64,000 nucleotides of DNA from Alcanivorax sp. (GCA_022565695.1 JAIUME010000003.1:269209-333208); one strand, 5' to 3'. Counted from the stretch's first letter, positions 39,684 to 48,132 are shown. Notes: generated from the sequence alone by a model not told the origin. Translations and numbers: made by a program.

Positions 39684-41129
39684 ATGATCGATGTCCTTCA
39701 CCTGGTCTCACGGCAGCGGTGTGCCGCCGCAGTATTAGTGGGCGCCAGCGCGCTGCTGGTCGCCTGCGGTGGCAGCAGTAGTTCCAGTTCCAGTGGCCCG
39801 GTATTTCCACCCGGCGCGATCATGCTGGACGCGGATGATCTGACCGAAAGCGCCAAGACGGCCTTCATCACAGCCTCGCCGGGGGATGTCATCGTCTTCC
39901 CTGAAGGGCATTTCATGATCGACGACACGCTGACGCTGGACGGCGTGACCAGTGGCCTCCACAACGTCACCCTGCGGGGTTATGGTCGGGAGCGTACAAC
40001 CCTGGATTTCTCAGGCTCCGTCGGCGGGGATGGCATCTATATCCAGAATGCCAGCGACATCACCATTCGTGACCTGACAGTGATCGAGGCCAACAACAAC
40101 GCCATCAAGCTGCTCGGTGTGGACGGCGTACATATCCATCACGCAGGTGCGGAATGGCGGGGCGATCTCACTTCGGATAATGGTGCCTATGGGCTCTATC
40201 CCGTGGAGTCCAGCAACATTCTGATCGAACATTCCTACGTGCGTGGTTCTGCTGACGCGGGTATCTATGTCGGTCAGTCCCAGAATATTGTCGTCCGGCA
40301 TAACATTGCCGAAGAGAACGTCGCCGGGATCGAAATCGAGAACTCCAGCAATGCCGATGTCTACGGCAACATTGCGCGGCACAACACCGGTGGCATCCTG
40401 ATCTTTGATCTGCCAATTGGTAATAGCATCTACGGCAGCACGGTGCGGGTCTTCGACAACGAGATACAGAGCAACAATACGGATAACTTTGCCAACCAGA
40501 GCTCCAATCCGGCCGGTGTTCATATTGTACCGCCAGGCACCGGGGTTATCGTGCTCGCCACCCGGGATGTAGAAATCTATAACAACCGCATCAATGATCA
40601 TGATACGACTGCGATCGCCATTACCGACTACCAGATAGCGGGCACACCCAACGCCGATGTGATTGCGGACGGTTTCCGGCCGACACCGCGCAATATCCAT
40701 GTGCATGATAACGAGATTGGTGAAAGCGGTGCTGATCCGCGCGGTTTGCTGATTGAAGCGATCGTCGCGCCGGTGTTTACGATGATCGGTGAAGGCATGC
40801 CGGCGATTCTGTACGACGGCCTCGGTGAGGTGCTGGCCAATCAGGGCTATTCCGCTGGTCTGGGAGAGACGCCTTTTGCGGCAGATGGTTCGGATAACGT
40901 CTGCGCTGCGGACAACGGCGACATAACAGTCGGCTACCTGTTCGATCCCTCTGACGATTCCGATCTGCAGTTTCATGAGGGCGAACCCATTCCGCGGCCT
41001 GCGGTGGACACCGGCAACGCCAGCGCCATCTTCTGTACACAGACACGCCTGTCCGCATCCGCTGCCACCATCAACGGCGTTACCTATGGTTGCGGCGAGG
41101 ATGATGACGGCGACGCCTGCCAGCTGTAA
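39684..41129 (+). CDS. Parallel beta-helix repeat lipoprotein (partner of SO2930-type cytochromes)
   Basis: A 481-residue exported lipoprotein: signal peptide with lipobox LLVAC (Cys28), a Ser/Gly tail, then a right-handed parallel beta-helix (about residues 100-360). Turns with the pattern N-x-x-I-x-x-N-x-x-x-x-N-x-a-G-I are seen again and again (IEIENSSNADVYGNIARHN, VEIYNNRINDH). This kind of helix is found in pectate lyases and alginate epimerases but also in non-enzymatic proteins; no catalytic residues are recognised. From family knowledge, a beta-helix family regularly forms a gene pair with the SO2930/HNE_0200 family, which is exactly what follows here. Function unknown. Confidence 0.88.
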   Translation: MIDVLHLVSRQRCAAAVLVGASALLVACGGSSSSSSSGPVFPPGAIMLDADDLTESAKTAFITASPGDVIVFPEGHFMIDDTLTLDGVTSGLHNVTLRGYGRERTTLDFSGSVGGDGIYIQNASDITIRDLTVIEANNNAIKLLGVDGVHIHHAGAEWRGDLTSDNGAYGLYPVESSNILIEHSYVRGSADAGIYVGQSQNIVVRHNIAEENVAGIEIENSSNADVYGNIARHNTGGILIFDLPIGNSIYGSTVRVFDNEIQSNNTDNFANQSSNPAGVHIVPPGTGVIVLATRDVEIYNNRINDHDTTAIAITDYQIAGTPNADVIADGFRPTPRNIHVHDNEIGESGADPRGLLIEAIVAPVFTMIGEGMPAILYDGLGEVLANQGYSAGLGETPFAADGSDNVCAADNGDITVGYLFDPSDDSDLQFHEGEPIPRPAVDTGNASAIFCTQTRLSASAATINGVTYGCGEDDDGDACQL

Positions 41130-41237
41130 TGCTGTTCTGATATCTGCAGATGTCTGTATGAGTACCCCGGGAAGCCTGTCATGGCGGTGATTCATCGCCG
41201 CCATGACAGGTGACCCTTCTCCGTAGAGGAATCTCTG

Positions 41238-42410
41238 ATGCAAGCAGTACGCACTTTGATGTTGTGTATGCTGGCGGGCATATTGTTGCCTGCATGCGGT
41301 GGCAGTAGTAGTGGTGGGACAGCATCCGGGGGACAGGAATGTGGTATCCGGGACGGCGACATAGATCGCGCTGCACTGATGCAGAACATGCCACGATTAT
41401 CCGACTATGGTCTGTTTCAGGATGCCTGTAATCCTACCGCTTTCCCCCGTGAAAACGGTGTCCGCTACGAGCTGACCAGCAGTCTGTTTTCCGATTACAG
41501 CAGCAAGTACCGCTTCGTCTTCCTGCCGCCAGGTGAGTCGGCCACATGGCAGGATACCGAGGCGTTTCAGTTTCCGGTGGGCACGGTCATCACAAAAACA
41601 TTTTCCATGCCGAACGATACGGCCCATCCGGGCTTCGATAATGAACGCCTTCTCGAAACTCGTCTGTTGATCCGACGGGCGGGCGGCTGGGTTGCGCTGC
41701 CGTACATCTGGAATGAGGAAGGTAATGACGCGACGCTGCGTATCACGGGTGGCGGTATACCGTTATCAGTGGTGCATAACGGTGCCCAGCGTGACTTCAC
41801 CTATCGGGTCCCAGACGCCAATCAGTGCAGTGCATGTCATCAGTTCCGTGTTGACGGCACGGCGGTGATCACACTGATAGGGCCAAGGGCACGCAGCCTG
41901 AACAGAGACGTTGATTATGGTGCCGGCCCGGAAAGCCAGTTGGCCTACTGGGTGGATGAGGGGCTGCTCAGTGATGCCCCTGCAGATATGGAAACGGTAG
42001 ACACAGTGCCCGGCTTTTCAAACGACGATGCAGCCTTGATTCCGGGCATGAGCGATGCGGATTTGTTGCGTACGGCAAAGGGCTATCTCGATATCAACTG
42101 CGCGCATTGCCACCGCCCACAAGGCAGTGCCAGCACCTCGGGTCTCTTTCTGGAGTTCGGGCGCGATTTTGATTCCCAGCCAACGCAGCACGGTGTCTGC
42201 AAACGTCCGATTGCCTTTGGTGGTGGCGCGTTGAGTTACGACATTGTGCCCGGCAGCGCTGCGGAGTCGATCCTGCACTACCGCATGGGCACCTTGCAGC
42301 CGGGGCACAGTATGCCAACGGTCGGTAAAGCCACGCTACATACCGAAGGTCTGGCGTTGATCGGTGCCTGGATCGACAGAATGCCCGCATTTGACTGCGA
42401 TGGTGCCTGA
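41238..42410 (+). CDS. SO2930-family diheme c-type cytochrome lipoprotein (copy 1)
   Basis: A 390-residue exported protein with lipobox LLPAC (Cys20) and two CxxCH heme c motifs, CSACH at 197-201 and CAHCH at 288-292. The region between residues 40 and 190 contains no heme motif but has the conserved family pattern LFSDYSSKYRFVFLPPG and DFTYRVPDANQCSACH; the C-terminal half resembles a small cytochrome. It fits the family found next to beta-helix proteins (SO2930/HNE_0200 type), whose role is unknown. It ends by sharing one base with the ATG of the next gene (TGATG), so both copies are translated together. Confidence 0.88.
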   Translation: MQAVRTLMLCMLAGILLPACGGSSSGGTASGGQECGIRDGDIDRAALMQNMPRLSDYGLFQDACNPTAFPRENGVRYELTSSLFSDYSSKYRFVFLPPGESATWQDTEAFQFPVGTVITKTFSMPNDTAHPGFDNERLLETRLLIRRAGGWVALPYIWNEEGNDATLRITGGGIPLSVVHNGAQRDFTYRVPDANQCSACHQFRVDGTAVITLIGPRARSLNRDVDYGAGPESQLAYWVDEGLLSDAPADMETVDTVPGFSNDDAALIPGMSDADLLRTAKGYLDINCAHCHRPQGSASTSGLFLEFGRDFDSQPTQHGVCKRPIAFGGGALSYDIVPGSAAESILHYRMGTLQPGHSMPTVGKATLHTEGLALIGAWIDRMPAFDCDGA

Positions 42411-43546
42411 TGTTTCCGGGTCTCGTCAGGCGCCACCGACTGCTGCTTCCGGCACTGGCAGCGGCAACGGTGCTGGCGGGATGCGGCGGCGATGGACGCG
42501 GGAGCTCGTCCGTATCTCCGTGTGAGGCGGTGGGCGAGGGCGTCAACTGGGCGGCACTGGCCGAGCGGAATTGTCCGCAGCTGGCTGATTACCGTTTGCT
42601 GGACGAGCTGGGTGATCCCCGCTATCCGGCACAGTTGTTCGAGCCCTCGGTGGCCCTGTTTACGGACTATGCGCGCAAGACCCGTGCGATATATCTGCCT
42701 CCGGGTGGGCAGATGCAGTTCGACGATACCGCGCCCTTCGCTTTCCCTGATGGCAGTGTGCTGTTGAAAACCTTCTCACTGCCGACCACGACCACAGATA
42801 CGGCGCCGCACACACCAGTGGAAACGCGGTTACTGGTCCGGCGAGAGGGCCGCTGGTACGGCTTGCCCTATGTCTGGCGCGAGGATGGTACCGATGCGGA
42901 CCTGCGGTTGGGTGGTGCCTTGCTGCCACGGCAGATAGTCCGTGATGCGGTGCAGGTGGATTTTACCTATCGGGTGCCGGATGCGGGACAGTGCGCGCTG
43001 TGTCACCAGCAGAGCGCACCTGATGGACAGGGGCGAGCCCTGTTGCCGGTGGGGGTGCGCGCCCGTTATCTCAATCATCCAGGACCCTTATCGCCGCCCT
43101 CGGATAACCAGTTGCGTCATTGGGCTGCGTCAGGTCTGCTGGAGGGGGTGCCCGAGGAGCTGGACGTCATGACCGTACCGGTGGCGAGCGCAGACACCAC
43201 CACACTGGCAGAGCGTGCCAGAGGGTATCTGGACATCAATTGCCGGCATTGCCACGTAGATCAGGGAAGTGGCGGGTTGTCCGGTTTGCGACTTGGGTAC
43301 GAGGAAGACCCGGGCAGTCTGCGTTACGGTGTCTGCAAGCAGCCGCCAGGCTATGACGGTGGCGCTGCAGGGCTGAATTACGACATAGTGCCCGGGGATG
43401 CCTCGGCATCTATTCTGCCTTATCGCATGGCACATACCGCGCCACGTGATCGCATGCCGCCACTGGGCCGTTCGCTGGTGCATGAGGAAGCCGTCGCCAT
43501 GGTGAGCGCCTGGATTGACAGCATGCCGCCGGTATCCTGCGACTGA
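42410..43546 (+). CDS. SO2930-family diheme c-type cytochrome lipoprotein (copy 2)
   Basis: A 378-residue paralog of the preceding gene: lipobox VLAGC (Cys25), heme motifs CALCH (195-199) and CRHCH (278-282), the same block LFTDYARKTRAIYLPPGGQ and the same FTYRVPDAGQCALCH. Both copies also share the late motif GLNYDIVPGDASASILPYRM / ALSYDIVPGSAAESILHYRM. The similarity throughout, at moderate identity, points to an old tandem duplication rather than a recent one. A tandem pair of this family is unusual; normally there is one. Translationally coupled to copy 1. Confidence 0.87.
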   Translation: MFPGLVRRHRLLLPALAAATVLAGCGGDGRGSSSVSPCEAVGEGVNWAALAERNCPQLADYRLLDELGDPRYPAQLFEPSVALFTDYARKTRAIYLPPGGQMQFDDTAPFAFPDGSVLLKTFSLPTTTTDTAPHTPVETRLLVRREGRWYGLPYVWREDGTDADLRLGGALLPRQIVRDAVQVDFTYRVPDAGQCALCHQQSAPDGQGRALLPVGVRARYLNHPGPLSPPSDNQLRHWAASGLLEGVPEELDVMTVPVASADTTTLAERARGYLDINCRHCHVDQGSGGLSGLRLGYEEDPGSLRYGVCKQPPGYDGGAAGLNYDIVPGDASASILPYRMAHTAPRDRMPPLGRSLVHEEAVAMVSAWIDSMPPVSCD

Positions 43547-43565
43547 TCTTTCAGGGAGAGAGTCA

Positions 43566-44219
43566 ATGAAAAAAAGGATGTTGTGTTTCGGCGTGGCGGG
43601 TGTGGTTGTACTGAGTGCGGCCTATATGCTCGTCGAGACGCCGTCGGACAGGCTTGCCAGCGTACAACAGGTGGGTGACGGCAAAGCCGATATCATTCAG
43701 CCAGTCGTTATCGCTGATCTGGATCGCGACAGTGATGGAAGTGATGCAAGTGACGTAACTGATGTACTGTCACGCGACATCACGGCGTTCGAGGCGCGTC
43801 AGCATTTTCTGGACGGGCTGCAATCGTTTCTGGATGCACCGGATGCGGTGCCCGAGGCCGAGCGTGCAGACACAGCGGATCGCTATCGTGCCATGGTGCG
43901 GGATCATGCGGCGCGGGATGAGTTTTCCGGCGCAGAAGCATTGATGCTGGAGCTGGCATTGCTGCGGCACCAGGTAGCAGAAGAGGATTACCCGGACAGT
44001 GCACAGGCCCTGATGGATGCCTACAGCGATGACAGTCAGGCCCGTGAGGCGACATGGCGGGCGGAGTCAACGCATCAGCTTGCCGCCTACAAGCAGCGAG
44101 AGCGGGAAATTGTCGATGTCGTGCGGGCAATGGACAGCTTTCCTGATGGCATGACACAGGGCCAGTATCTGCGCGAGCGCCTGCAAGCCGAGCGGGAGAG
44201 ATTGGCGGCGGGGGAATGA
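43566..44219 (+). CDS. Unrecognised exported or membrane-anchored helical protein
   Basis: A 217-residue protein starting at ATG 43566 (MKKRMLCFGVAGVVVLSAAYML) behind AGGGAGAGA. It has one N-terminal hydrophobic segment (about 5-22), either an uncleaved anchor or a signal peptide, then an acidic linker with a DSD/GSD/ASD/VTD tract (about 55-66, from a 9-bp repeat), then a highly charged, almost wholly helical C-terminal part (about 75-217) ending in a coiled-coil-like QGQYLRERLQAERERLA. I do not recognise the family. The layout (short anchor, linker, charged helices) recalls lipase-specific foldases, but their conserved motif is not visible, so I do not call it one. It is 19 bases after the second cytochrome, likely in the same operon, and convergent with an esterase. 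Confidence 0.7.
   Translation: MKKRMLCFGVAGVVVLSAAYMLVETPSDRLASVQQVGDGKADIIQPVVIADLDRDSDGSDASDVTDVLSRDITAFEARQHFLDGLQSFLDAPDAVPEAERADTADRYRAMVRDHAARDEFSGAEALMLELALLRHQVAEEDYPDSAQALMDAYSDDSQAREATWRAESTHQLAAYKQREREIVDVVRAMDSFPDGMTQGQYLRERLQAERERLAAGE
43728..43763 (+). repeat. 9-bp in-frame repeat coding an acidic tract
   Basis: gacagtgat, ggaagtgat, gcaagtgac, gtaactgat: four 9-bp units encoding DSD, GSD, ASD, VTD in the linker of the unrecognised exported protein. Confidence 0.7.
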
Positions 44220-44264
44220 CCTGCTGCGGTGCTCATCAGAGCAGGCCACAGCAGGCCTGTATTG

Positions 44265-45656
44265 TCAGAGTAGTTGATCCAGCAGATAGTAAAGCAGGTT
44301 GAACGGTTTCTGGCGGTCGATCTGCGTATCCGTTTCGGATGCCTGCATCACGGCACCTGATCCCTCCATGACATTGGTGACGAAGTGATTCAGCTCCAGT
44401 CCCAGTTCCTGAATGTCCGAATTGGCAAACTCGATGATGCTGGTGCAGTGGCTCTCGTTCACTGCGCGATAGCGTGGCAGGTAGTAGCCGACGTTATCCA
44501 GGTTGGCCAGTTCTGACGTCAGTCGTGATGTGTCGGCGTGCCAACGCTCCAGGATCAATGCTTCGCGTACAGCCGGGTCCGGTTCATCATTGATTTCATC
44601 GAAAAAGCGCTCATAGGAGTAGGACGAGTAGTTCATGTCGTCCCAGAAATGGGTATGGCCCATACGATCTCCCGGGAGTGCAGCGGAAAGGGCGGGGTAG
44701 AGCGTGCCCAGATTGTCCAGATCCAGCAAGGGTAGTTCACTGGCGATATAGTCCAGCGGCCCATTGGGGTCATCGAGTCCCCAGGCAGAGCGAATATGCT
44801 GCTGTAGCGGCAGCGAAGGATACTCTGCCGGGTCGCCATTTGCCGGCGCAGTAAATACCGGCCCGGAATCATTGATCAGATAGCTGCGTGTGGGGGCAAG
44901 ATCCCGGCGTGTGGTGTAGTAGTTGGTGAAACTCCCGGCCCCCCCGGCGCTGCACCCGGTTGCCAGCATCTGCCCGGACCGCTGCAGGTTGTCTTTCAGC
45001 CAGGCAACGGTGGCGCGGGTGTTGCGGATACCGTTGTGATGCCATACCAGTGGCTCCGCTTCCCCTGCGGGATCGTCATAGATGGCCACGGTATCACCGG
45101 AGTAGATGTCACCCGTGCAATAGGGCACGTAGACCATGTTCCAGTTCTGCGTCTTGACGCGGGTCCAGGGATGGGCGCGGACCACAAACGGGCTCACCAG
45201 GCTGGCACCGGGATTGAGCAGGCTCATGTAGTCATCCGGAATACCGTCCGGGTTACGGGCGCCGCGAATGCCGAAGCTGCCGCTGCAGCTTTCATAATCC
45301 CAGCAGGCACCGCCGCCCTCGAAATAGACGATGGTGTTGCTGGTATTGGGCACCCGGTTGACAAAGAACTTGTAGGGCGAGCCGTTGCCGCAGACAGCAC
45401 CGGTTTCCGGCGCCAGTTCAATGGTCTGCCAGGCGTAATAGTTTGCGGGGTTGAAGTTGTCATAGCCGGCGGGGTTGACGAGCAATGGGTAAGGTCCTTG
45501 CTGGTCTGCCTCGGTTACCGGGTTATCCGGTGCGGGAGGGTTGATCAGGTTCAACAGGGTACGAAAGGCGCTGTAGTCGCCAAATTCGGCATGTGCCGGC
45601 GTGGCGAGCAGCGTGCTTGCCAGGGCAATGACAAGTGTTGCAGCGAAGCTTCTCAT
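44265..45656 (-). CDS. Exported pectinacetylesterase-family (Notum-like) serine hydrolase
   Basis: A 463-residue protein with a signal peptide (MRSFAATLVIALASTLLATPAHA, cleavage about 23). The pectinacetylesterase family pattern is clear: IVYFEGGGACWD (oxyanion region, 109-120), MVYVPYCTGDIYSGD (174-188) and the nucleophile LATGCSAGGAGS (Ser236). Cysteines probably form disulfides in the periplasm. Members remove acyl groups from polysaccharides or, in Notum, from lipids on proteins; the substrate here is unknown. It is convergent with the operon of the beta-helix protein and cytochromes, 45 bases apart. AAGGAGAG lies before the ATG. Confidence 0.9.
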   Translation of the reverse strand: MRSFAATLVIALASTLLATPAHAEFGDYSAFRTLLNLINPPAPDNPVTEADQQGPYPLLVNPAGYDNFNPANYYAWQTIELAPETGAVCGNGSPYKFFVNRVPNTSNTIVYFEGGGACWDYESCSGSFGIRGARNPDGIPDDYMSLLNPGASLVSPFVVRAHPWTRVKTQNWNMVYVPYCTGDIYSGDTVAIYDDPAGEAEPLVWHHNGIRNTRATVAWLKDNLQRSGQMLATGCSAGGAGSFTNYYTTRRDLAPTRSYLINDSGPVFTAPANGDPAEYPSLPLQQHIRSAWGLDDPNGPLDYIASELPLLDLDNLGTLYPALSAALPGDRMGHTHFWDDMNYSSYSYERFFDEINDEPDPAVREALILERWHADTSRLTSELANLDNVGYYLPRYRAVNESHCTSIIEFANSDIQELGLELNHFVTNVMEGSGAVMQASETDTQIDRQKPFNLLYYLLDQLL

Positions 45657-46015
45657 GTTGTTCTCTCCTTGATTATTATTCCCGTTTTATTCAGAAGGTA
45701 ATATTTATTCGTTGGAAAATATTTGCATCGCGGCGGGCAGCGTGACCCGTTGCGAGCCCCTGAGTACGGCTGGGAAACAGAGGAGAGATGACACGGATTC
45801 GGGTGTTGGTTCGCGACTGAGTCATCTTGCTCCAGCCTAGAGAATCCGGGGCTCTCAGGCAATTGGTACGATAGACCCAATTATTATAAGTGGGATACTG
45901 AAAGGGCGGTGTCTTTCACACCTTCTCTGCGATACCGGGCAGGTAATGCTTATTTTTATGATGGCAATGTGCCATTATTCGAAGTGAAATTTAATTTTAG
46001 TGCGCAGAACAATGT
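45657..46015. other. Divergent intergenic region, esterase / acyltransferase
   Basis: 359 bases without a credible gene, clearly more AT-rich than the surroundings. It holds a 7-bp inverted repeat AATATTT (45700-45706) / AAATATT (45717-45723) close to the esterase start, a promoter-like pair at 45863-45890, and an AT-rich leader before the acyltransferase. Nothing resembling a riboswitch or small RNA is obvious. Confidence 0.6.
45863..45890 (+). promoter_or_regulatory. Sigma70-like promoter candidate for the acyltransferase - ACBP genes
   Basis: TTGGTA (45863-45868), 16-base spacer, TATAAG (45885-45890). It is about 125 bases before the acyltransferase ATG. Confidence 0.45.
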
Positions 46016-46702
46016 ATGACTGATAAAGCGCGTGATGCCGGTACCGACCCGATCTCGGAGATTGTCATGGGAGGCGCCGTGCCGCGTCGCGGCAACGCCT
46101 TCAGTCGTTGGCTCGGTCGTTTGCTCCTGAGGCTGATGGGTTGGCGTATCACCGGCCATTTCCCTGATGTGCCCAAAGCGGTGGTGATCGGTGCACCACA
46201 CAGCTCCAACTGGGATGGCCTGGTGGCGGCGGGCGTTGTTCTGGCGCTTCAGGTACGTATCGGCCTGATGGCCAAGGATGCACTGTTTCGCTGGCCGTTC
46301 GCCGGCCTGCTGCGTTGGCTTGGGGGCATCCCCATAGACCGCCACAGCGCGCGAGGGGTGGTCGATCAGTCTGTGGACCGGTTTCGGGAGCGGGAGAAGC
46401 TGTTTCTGGGCATTGCGCCCGAGGGCACACGCACGGCTGCCGAGCAGTGGCGCACCGGCTTTTACCTGATTGCGTCCCGGGCTCGCGTGCCCGTCATTGT
46501 TGCTGTGATTGATTACGGACGGCGCGAGTTGCGTTTTGCTGATGTACTCTATCCGGGCGAACACTATTCCGAGGCCGAGATGGGTGCAGATATGCAGCGT
46601 ATCCTGAGCCATTACCGCGGCGTGGTGCCGCGGCGCCCGGAGCGGTTGTCGCTGCCATTGCGCACACCGGAAAATAATGCTGATATAACTCGGCATAAAT
46701 AA
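46016..46702 (+). CDS. Lysophospholipid acyltransferase family protein
   Basis: A 228-residue PlsC-like acyltransferase. The acyltransferase motif HSSNWD (H62-x4-D67) and the substrate motif PEGTR (135-139) with GGIPIDRHSARG between them are intact. Such enzymes use acyl-CoA or acyl-ACP to acylate a glycerolipid; the exact acceptor is unknown. It is followed by an acyl-CoA-binding protein 21 bases downstream. The start is ATG 46016; an out-of-frame ATG is four bases before. Confidence 0.9.
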   Translation: MTDKARDAGTDPISEIVMGGAVPRRGNAFSRWLGRLLLRLMGWRITGHFPDVPKAVVIGAPHSSNWDGLVAAGVVLALQVRIGLMAKDALFRWPFAGLLRWLGGIPIDRHSARGVVDQSVDRFREREKLFLGIAPEGTRTAAEQWRTGFYLIASRARVPVIVAVIDYGRRELRFADVLYPGEHYSEAEMGADMQRILSHYRGVVPRRPERLSLPLRTPENNADITRHK

Positions 46703-46723
46703 TGATGTCACAGGAGCTATAGC

Positions 46724-46987
46724 ATGGCAGACAAGCAGGCTTTTGGTCAGGCGCAGCAGGATGTGAAAACACTTACCAGGCGTCCCGGCAATGACGACAT
46801 GCTGTTTCTGTATTCGCACTACAAGCAGGGTGCCTCCGGTGATGTGTCCGGCAAGCGTCCCGGCATGCTGGATATGGTCGGCCGCGCCAAGTATGACGCC
46901 TGGGCCAAGCTCAAGGGCATGCCCCGGGAGCAGGCGATGCAGAAGTACATCGATAAAGTCGCGGCCTTGCTGAAAACCCACAAGTAA
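46724..46987 (+). CDS. Acyl-CoA-binding protein (ACBP)
   Basis: An 87-residue single-domain ACBP, four-helix bundle that binds medium and long-chain acyl-CoA. Signature residues are present: FLYSHYKQGASGD (the YKQ-x-GD motif, about 27-39), AKYDAWAKLKGM (about 53-64) and the final helix YIDKVAALL. ACBPs are common in eukaryotes and only scattered in bacteria. Sharing a transcript with an acyltransferase suggests it feeds or buffers acyl-CoA for that enzyme. Confidence 0.96.
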   Translation: MADKQAFGQAQQDVKTLTRRPGNDDMLFLYSHYKQGASGDVSGKRPGMLDMVGRAKYDAWAKLKGMPREQAMQKYIDKVAALLKTHK

Positions 46988-47068
46988 TTGACCCGCAGCC
47001 TGACCCGGGCCATCGAGTTCATGGACCTGGCGGCGGACGGATACGCGCATACGGCCGCGCGCTTATGG

Positions 47069-47098
47069 AATGATGAGGGGGCGAATGATGAGGGGAGG
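47069..47098 (+). repeat. 15-bp tandem repeat, two copies, downstream of the ACBP gene
   Basis: aatgatgagggggcg (47069-47083) and aatgatgaggggagg (47084-47098), in the 214-base gap between the ACBP gene and the convergent MerR gene. Confidence 0.8.
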
Positions 47099-47130
47099 TT
47101 GGCAGCGATCAGCCGTCAGGCCGTGACTTT

Positions 47131-47172
47131 TTTTGCCTGGCAGGTTTTGCCTGACAGGTTTTGCCTGACAGG
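47131..47172 (+). repeat. 14-bp tandem repeat, three copies, downstream of the ACBP gene
   Basis: ttttgcctggcagg (47131-47144), then ttttgcctgacagg twice (47145-47158, 47159-47172). The last copy ends 30 bases before the MerR gene end. With the 15-bp repeat at 47069 it makes the whole ACBP-merR gap a duplication-rich tract. An open frame through it (46988-47245) has no homology-like features and is not considered a gene. Confidence 0.9.
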
Positions 47173-47201
47173 GCACGCTCATCTGAAACGCTCAGGCGCT
47201 C

Positions 47202-48062
47202 TCAGGATGGCGTGTCCTGGTTTTCCTGTTCTTCCAGATGGCTGAGCACGTTGGCCAGCCGGTCCACCAGAATCTTGTTGATGGACTTGTCCAGAATGCG
47301 TGCCAGCTCGGCGCTGACCACCATGTCGGCAATAGGACGCACCCGCTGGATGAAATTCGCCAGCTTGGCGATATCTTCGCCCCGGGGCAGATCCTTGTCG
47401 CCATATTTGGCGTCCACCAGATGGGTGACCACCAGACGCACAAAGCCGTCGGCGATGCGATCCACTTCGGTGCGCACGGAGTTCACCTCGTCCAGCAGTG
47501 CATCCAGCGGGATGCCGGCGTCCACCAGTTCCCGGCCGGCATTCAGAATGCGCGGGCTCGGGACGCGCAGGCGATCACCCTCAGGCATCATGTAGCCCAG
47601 GTTGACGGCCTTGAGCAGCACATCCTGTGTCAGCTGATCGCCGAAGGATTCCAGCAGCTCCTCATAACTCATATAGGAGGGCGCTTCGTCACTCCAGGGG
47701 CTGGTAACCACCACTTCCAGCCCGAGAATGTCGTTGAGATCGCGGCCCTGTTCCCAGGCCGTCAGCAAGTCACGGATATTTGCCAGGGTGAAACCGCGAT
47801 TGAGCAGTTGGCCGATGATCTTCAACCGCGCCAGATGCACATCGGAGTAGATGCCGGTGCGCCCCCGTTTTTCCGGCGGGGGCAGCAGGCCACGATCCTG
47901 ATAAGCGCGCACATTGCGCACGGTCGTGCTGGCTTCACGAGCCAGTGCATCGATGGTGAATTCCTTGTGCCCGGAAGTTTCCACGGGTGCATCCGTGCTT
48001 TGCCGCGTGTATTTACGCAGGCTTTGCAGAATGGCAGATGGTGTCAGCTGGGTAGGTTTCAT
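47202..48062 (-). CDS. MerR-family transcriptional regulator
   Basis: A 286-residue regulator. The MerR winged helix-turn-helix is at about 32-100 (FTIDALAREASTTVRNVRAYQDRGLLPPPEKRGRTGIYSDVHLARL), followed by a long helical C-terminal domain (about 110-286) instead of a short metal-binding loop; there is no cysteine cluster. It is therefore not a metal sensor of the classic type. It is the last gene of the minus-strand run that contains the selenium operon, 70 bases after selD, and could be cotranscribed or independent. Confidence 0.9.
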   Translation of the reverse strand: MKPTQLTPSAILQSLRKYTRQSTDAPVETSGHKEFTIDALAREASTTVRNVRAYQDRGLLPPPEKRGRTGIYSDVHLARLKIIGQLLNRGFTLANIRDLLTAWEQGRDLNDILGLEVVVTSPWSDEAPSYMSYEELLESFGDQLTQDVLLKAVNLGYMMPEGDRLRVPSPRILNAGRELVDAGIPLDALLDEVNSVRTEVDRIADGFVRLVVTHLVDAKYGDKDLPRGEDIAKLANFIQRVRPIADMVVSAELARILDKSINKILVDRLANVLSHLEEQENQDTPS

Positions 48063-48132
48063 GCCAGCGATGATAGCGAGGATTGCCTTGCGGCACCACA
48101 GGCTCGACGGGGTTGCCGCTGGAAGGTGTGAA

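Noticed and set aside
43566..44219. Lipase-specific foldase (Lif)
   Set aside because: Layout is similar, but the conserved Lif motif is not visible and the neighbouring enzyme is a pectinacetylesterase-type hydrolase, not a foldase-dependent lipase.
45956..47050. 364-codon minus-strand open frame across the acyltransferase and ACBP genes
   Set aside because: It spans two well supported genes in antisense and has no family features.
46988..47245. TTG-start open frame directly after the ACBP gene
   Set aside because: Its translation runs through two tandem repeats and the 3-prime end of merR; no ribosome binding site and no protein-like composition.
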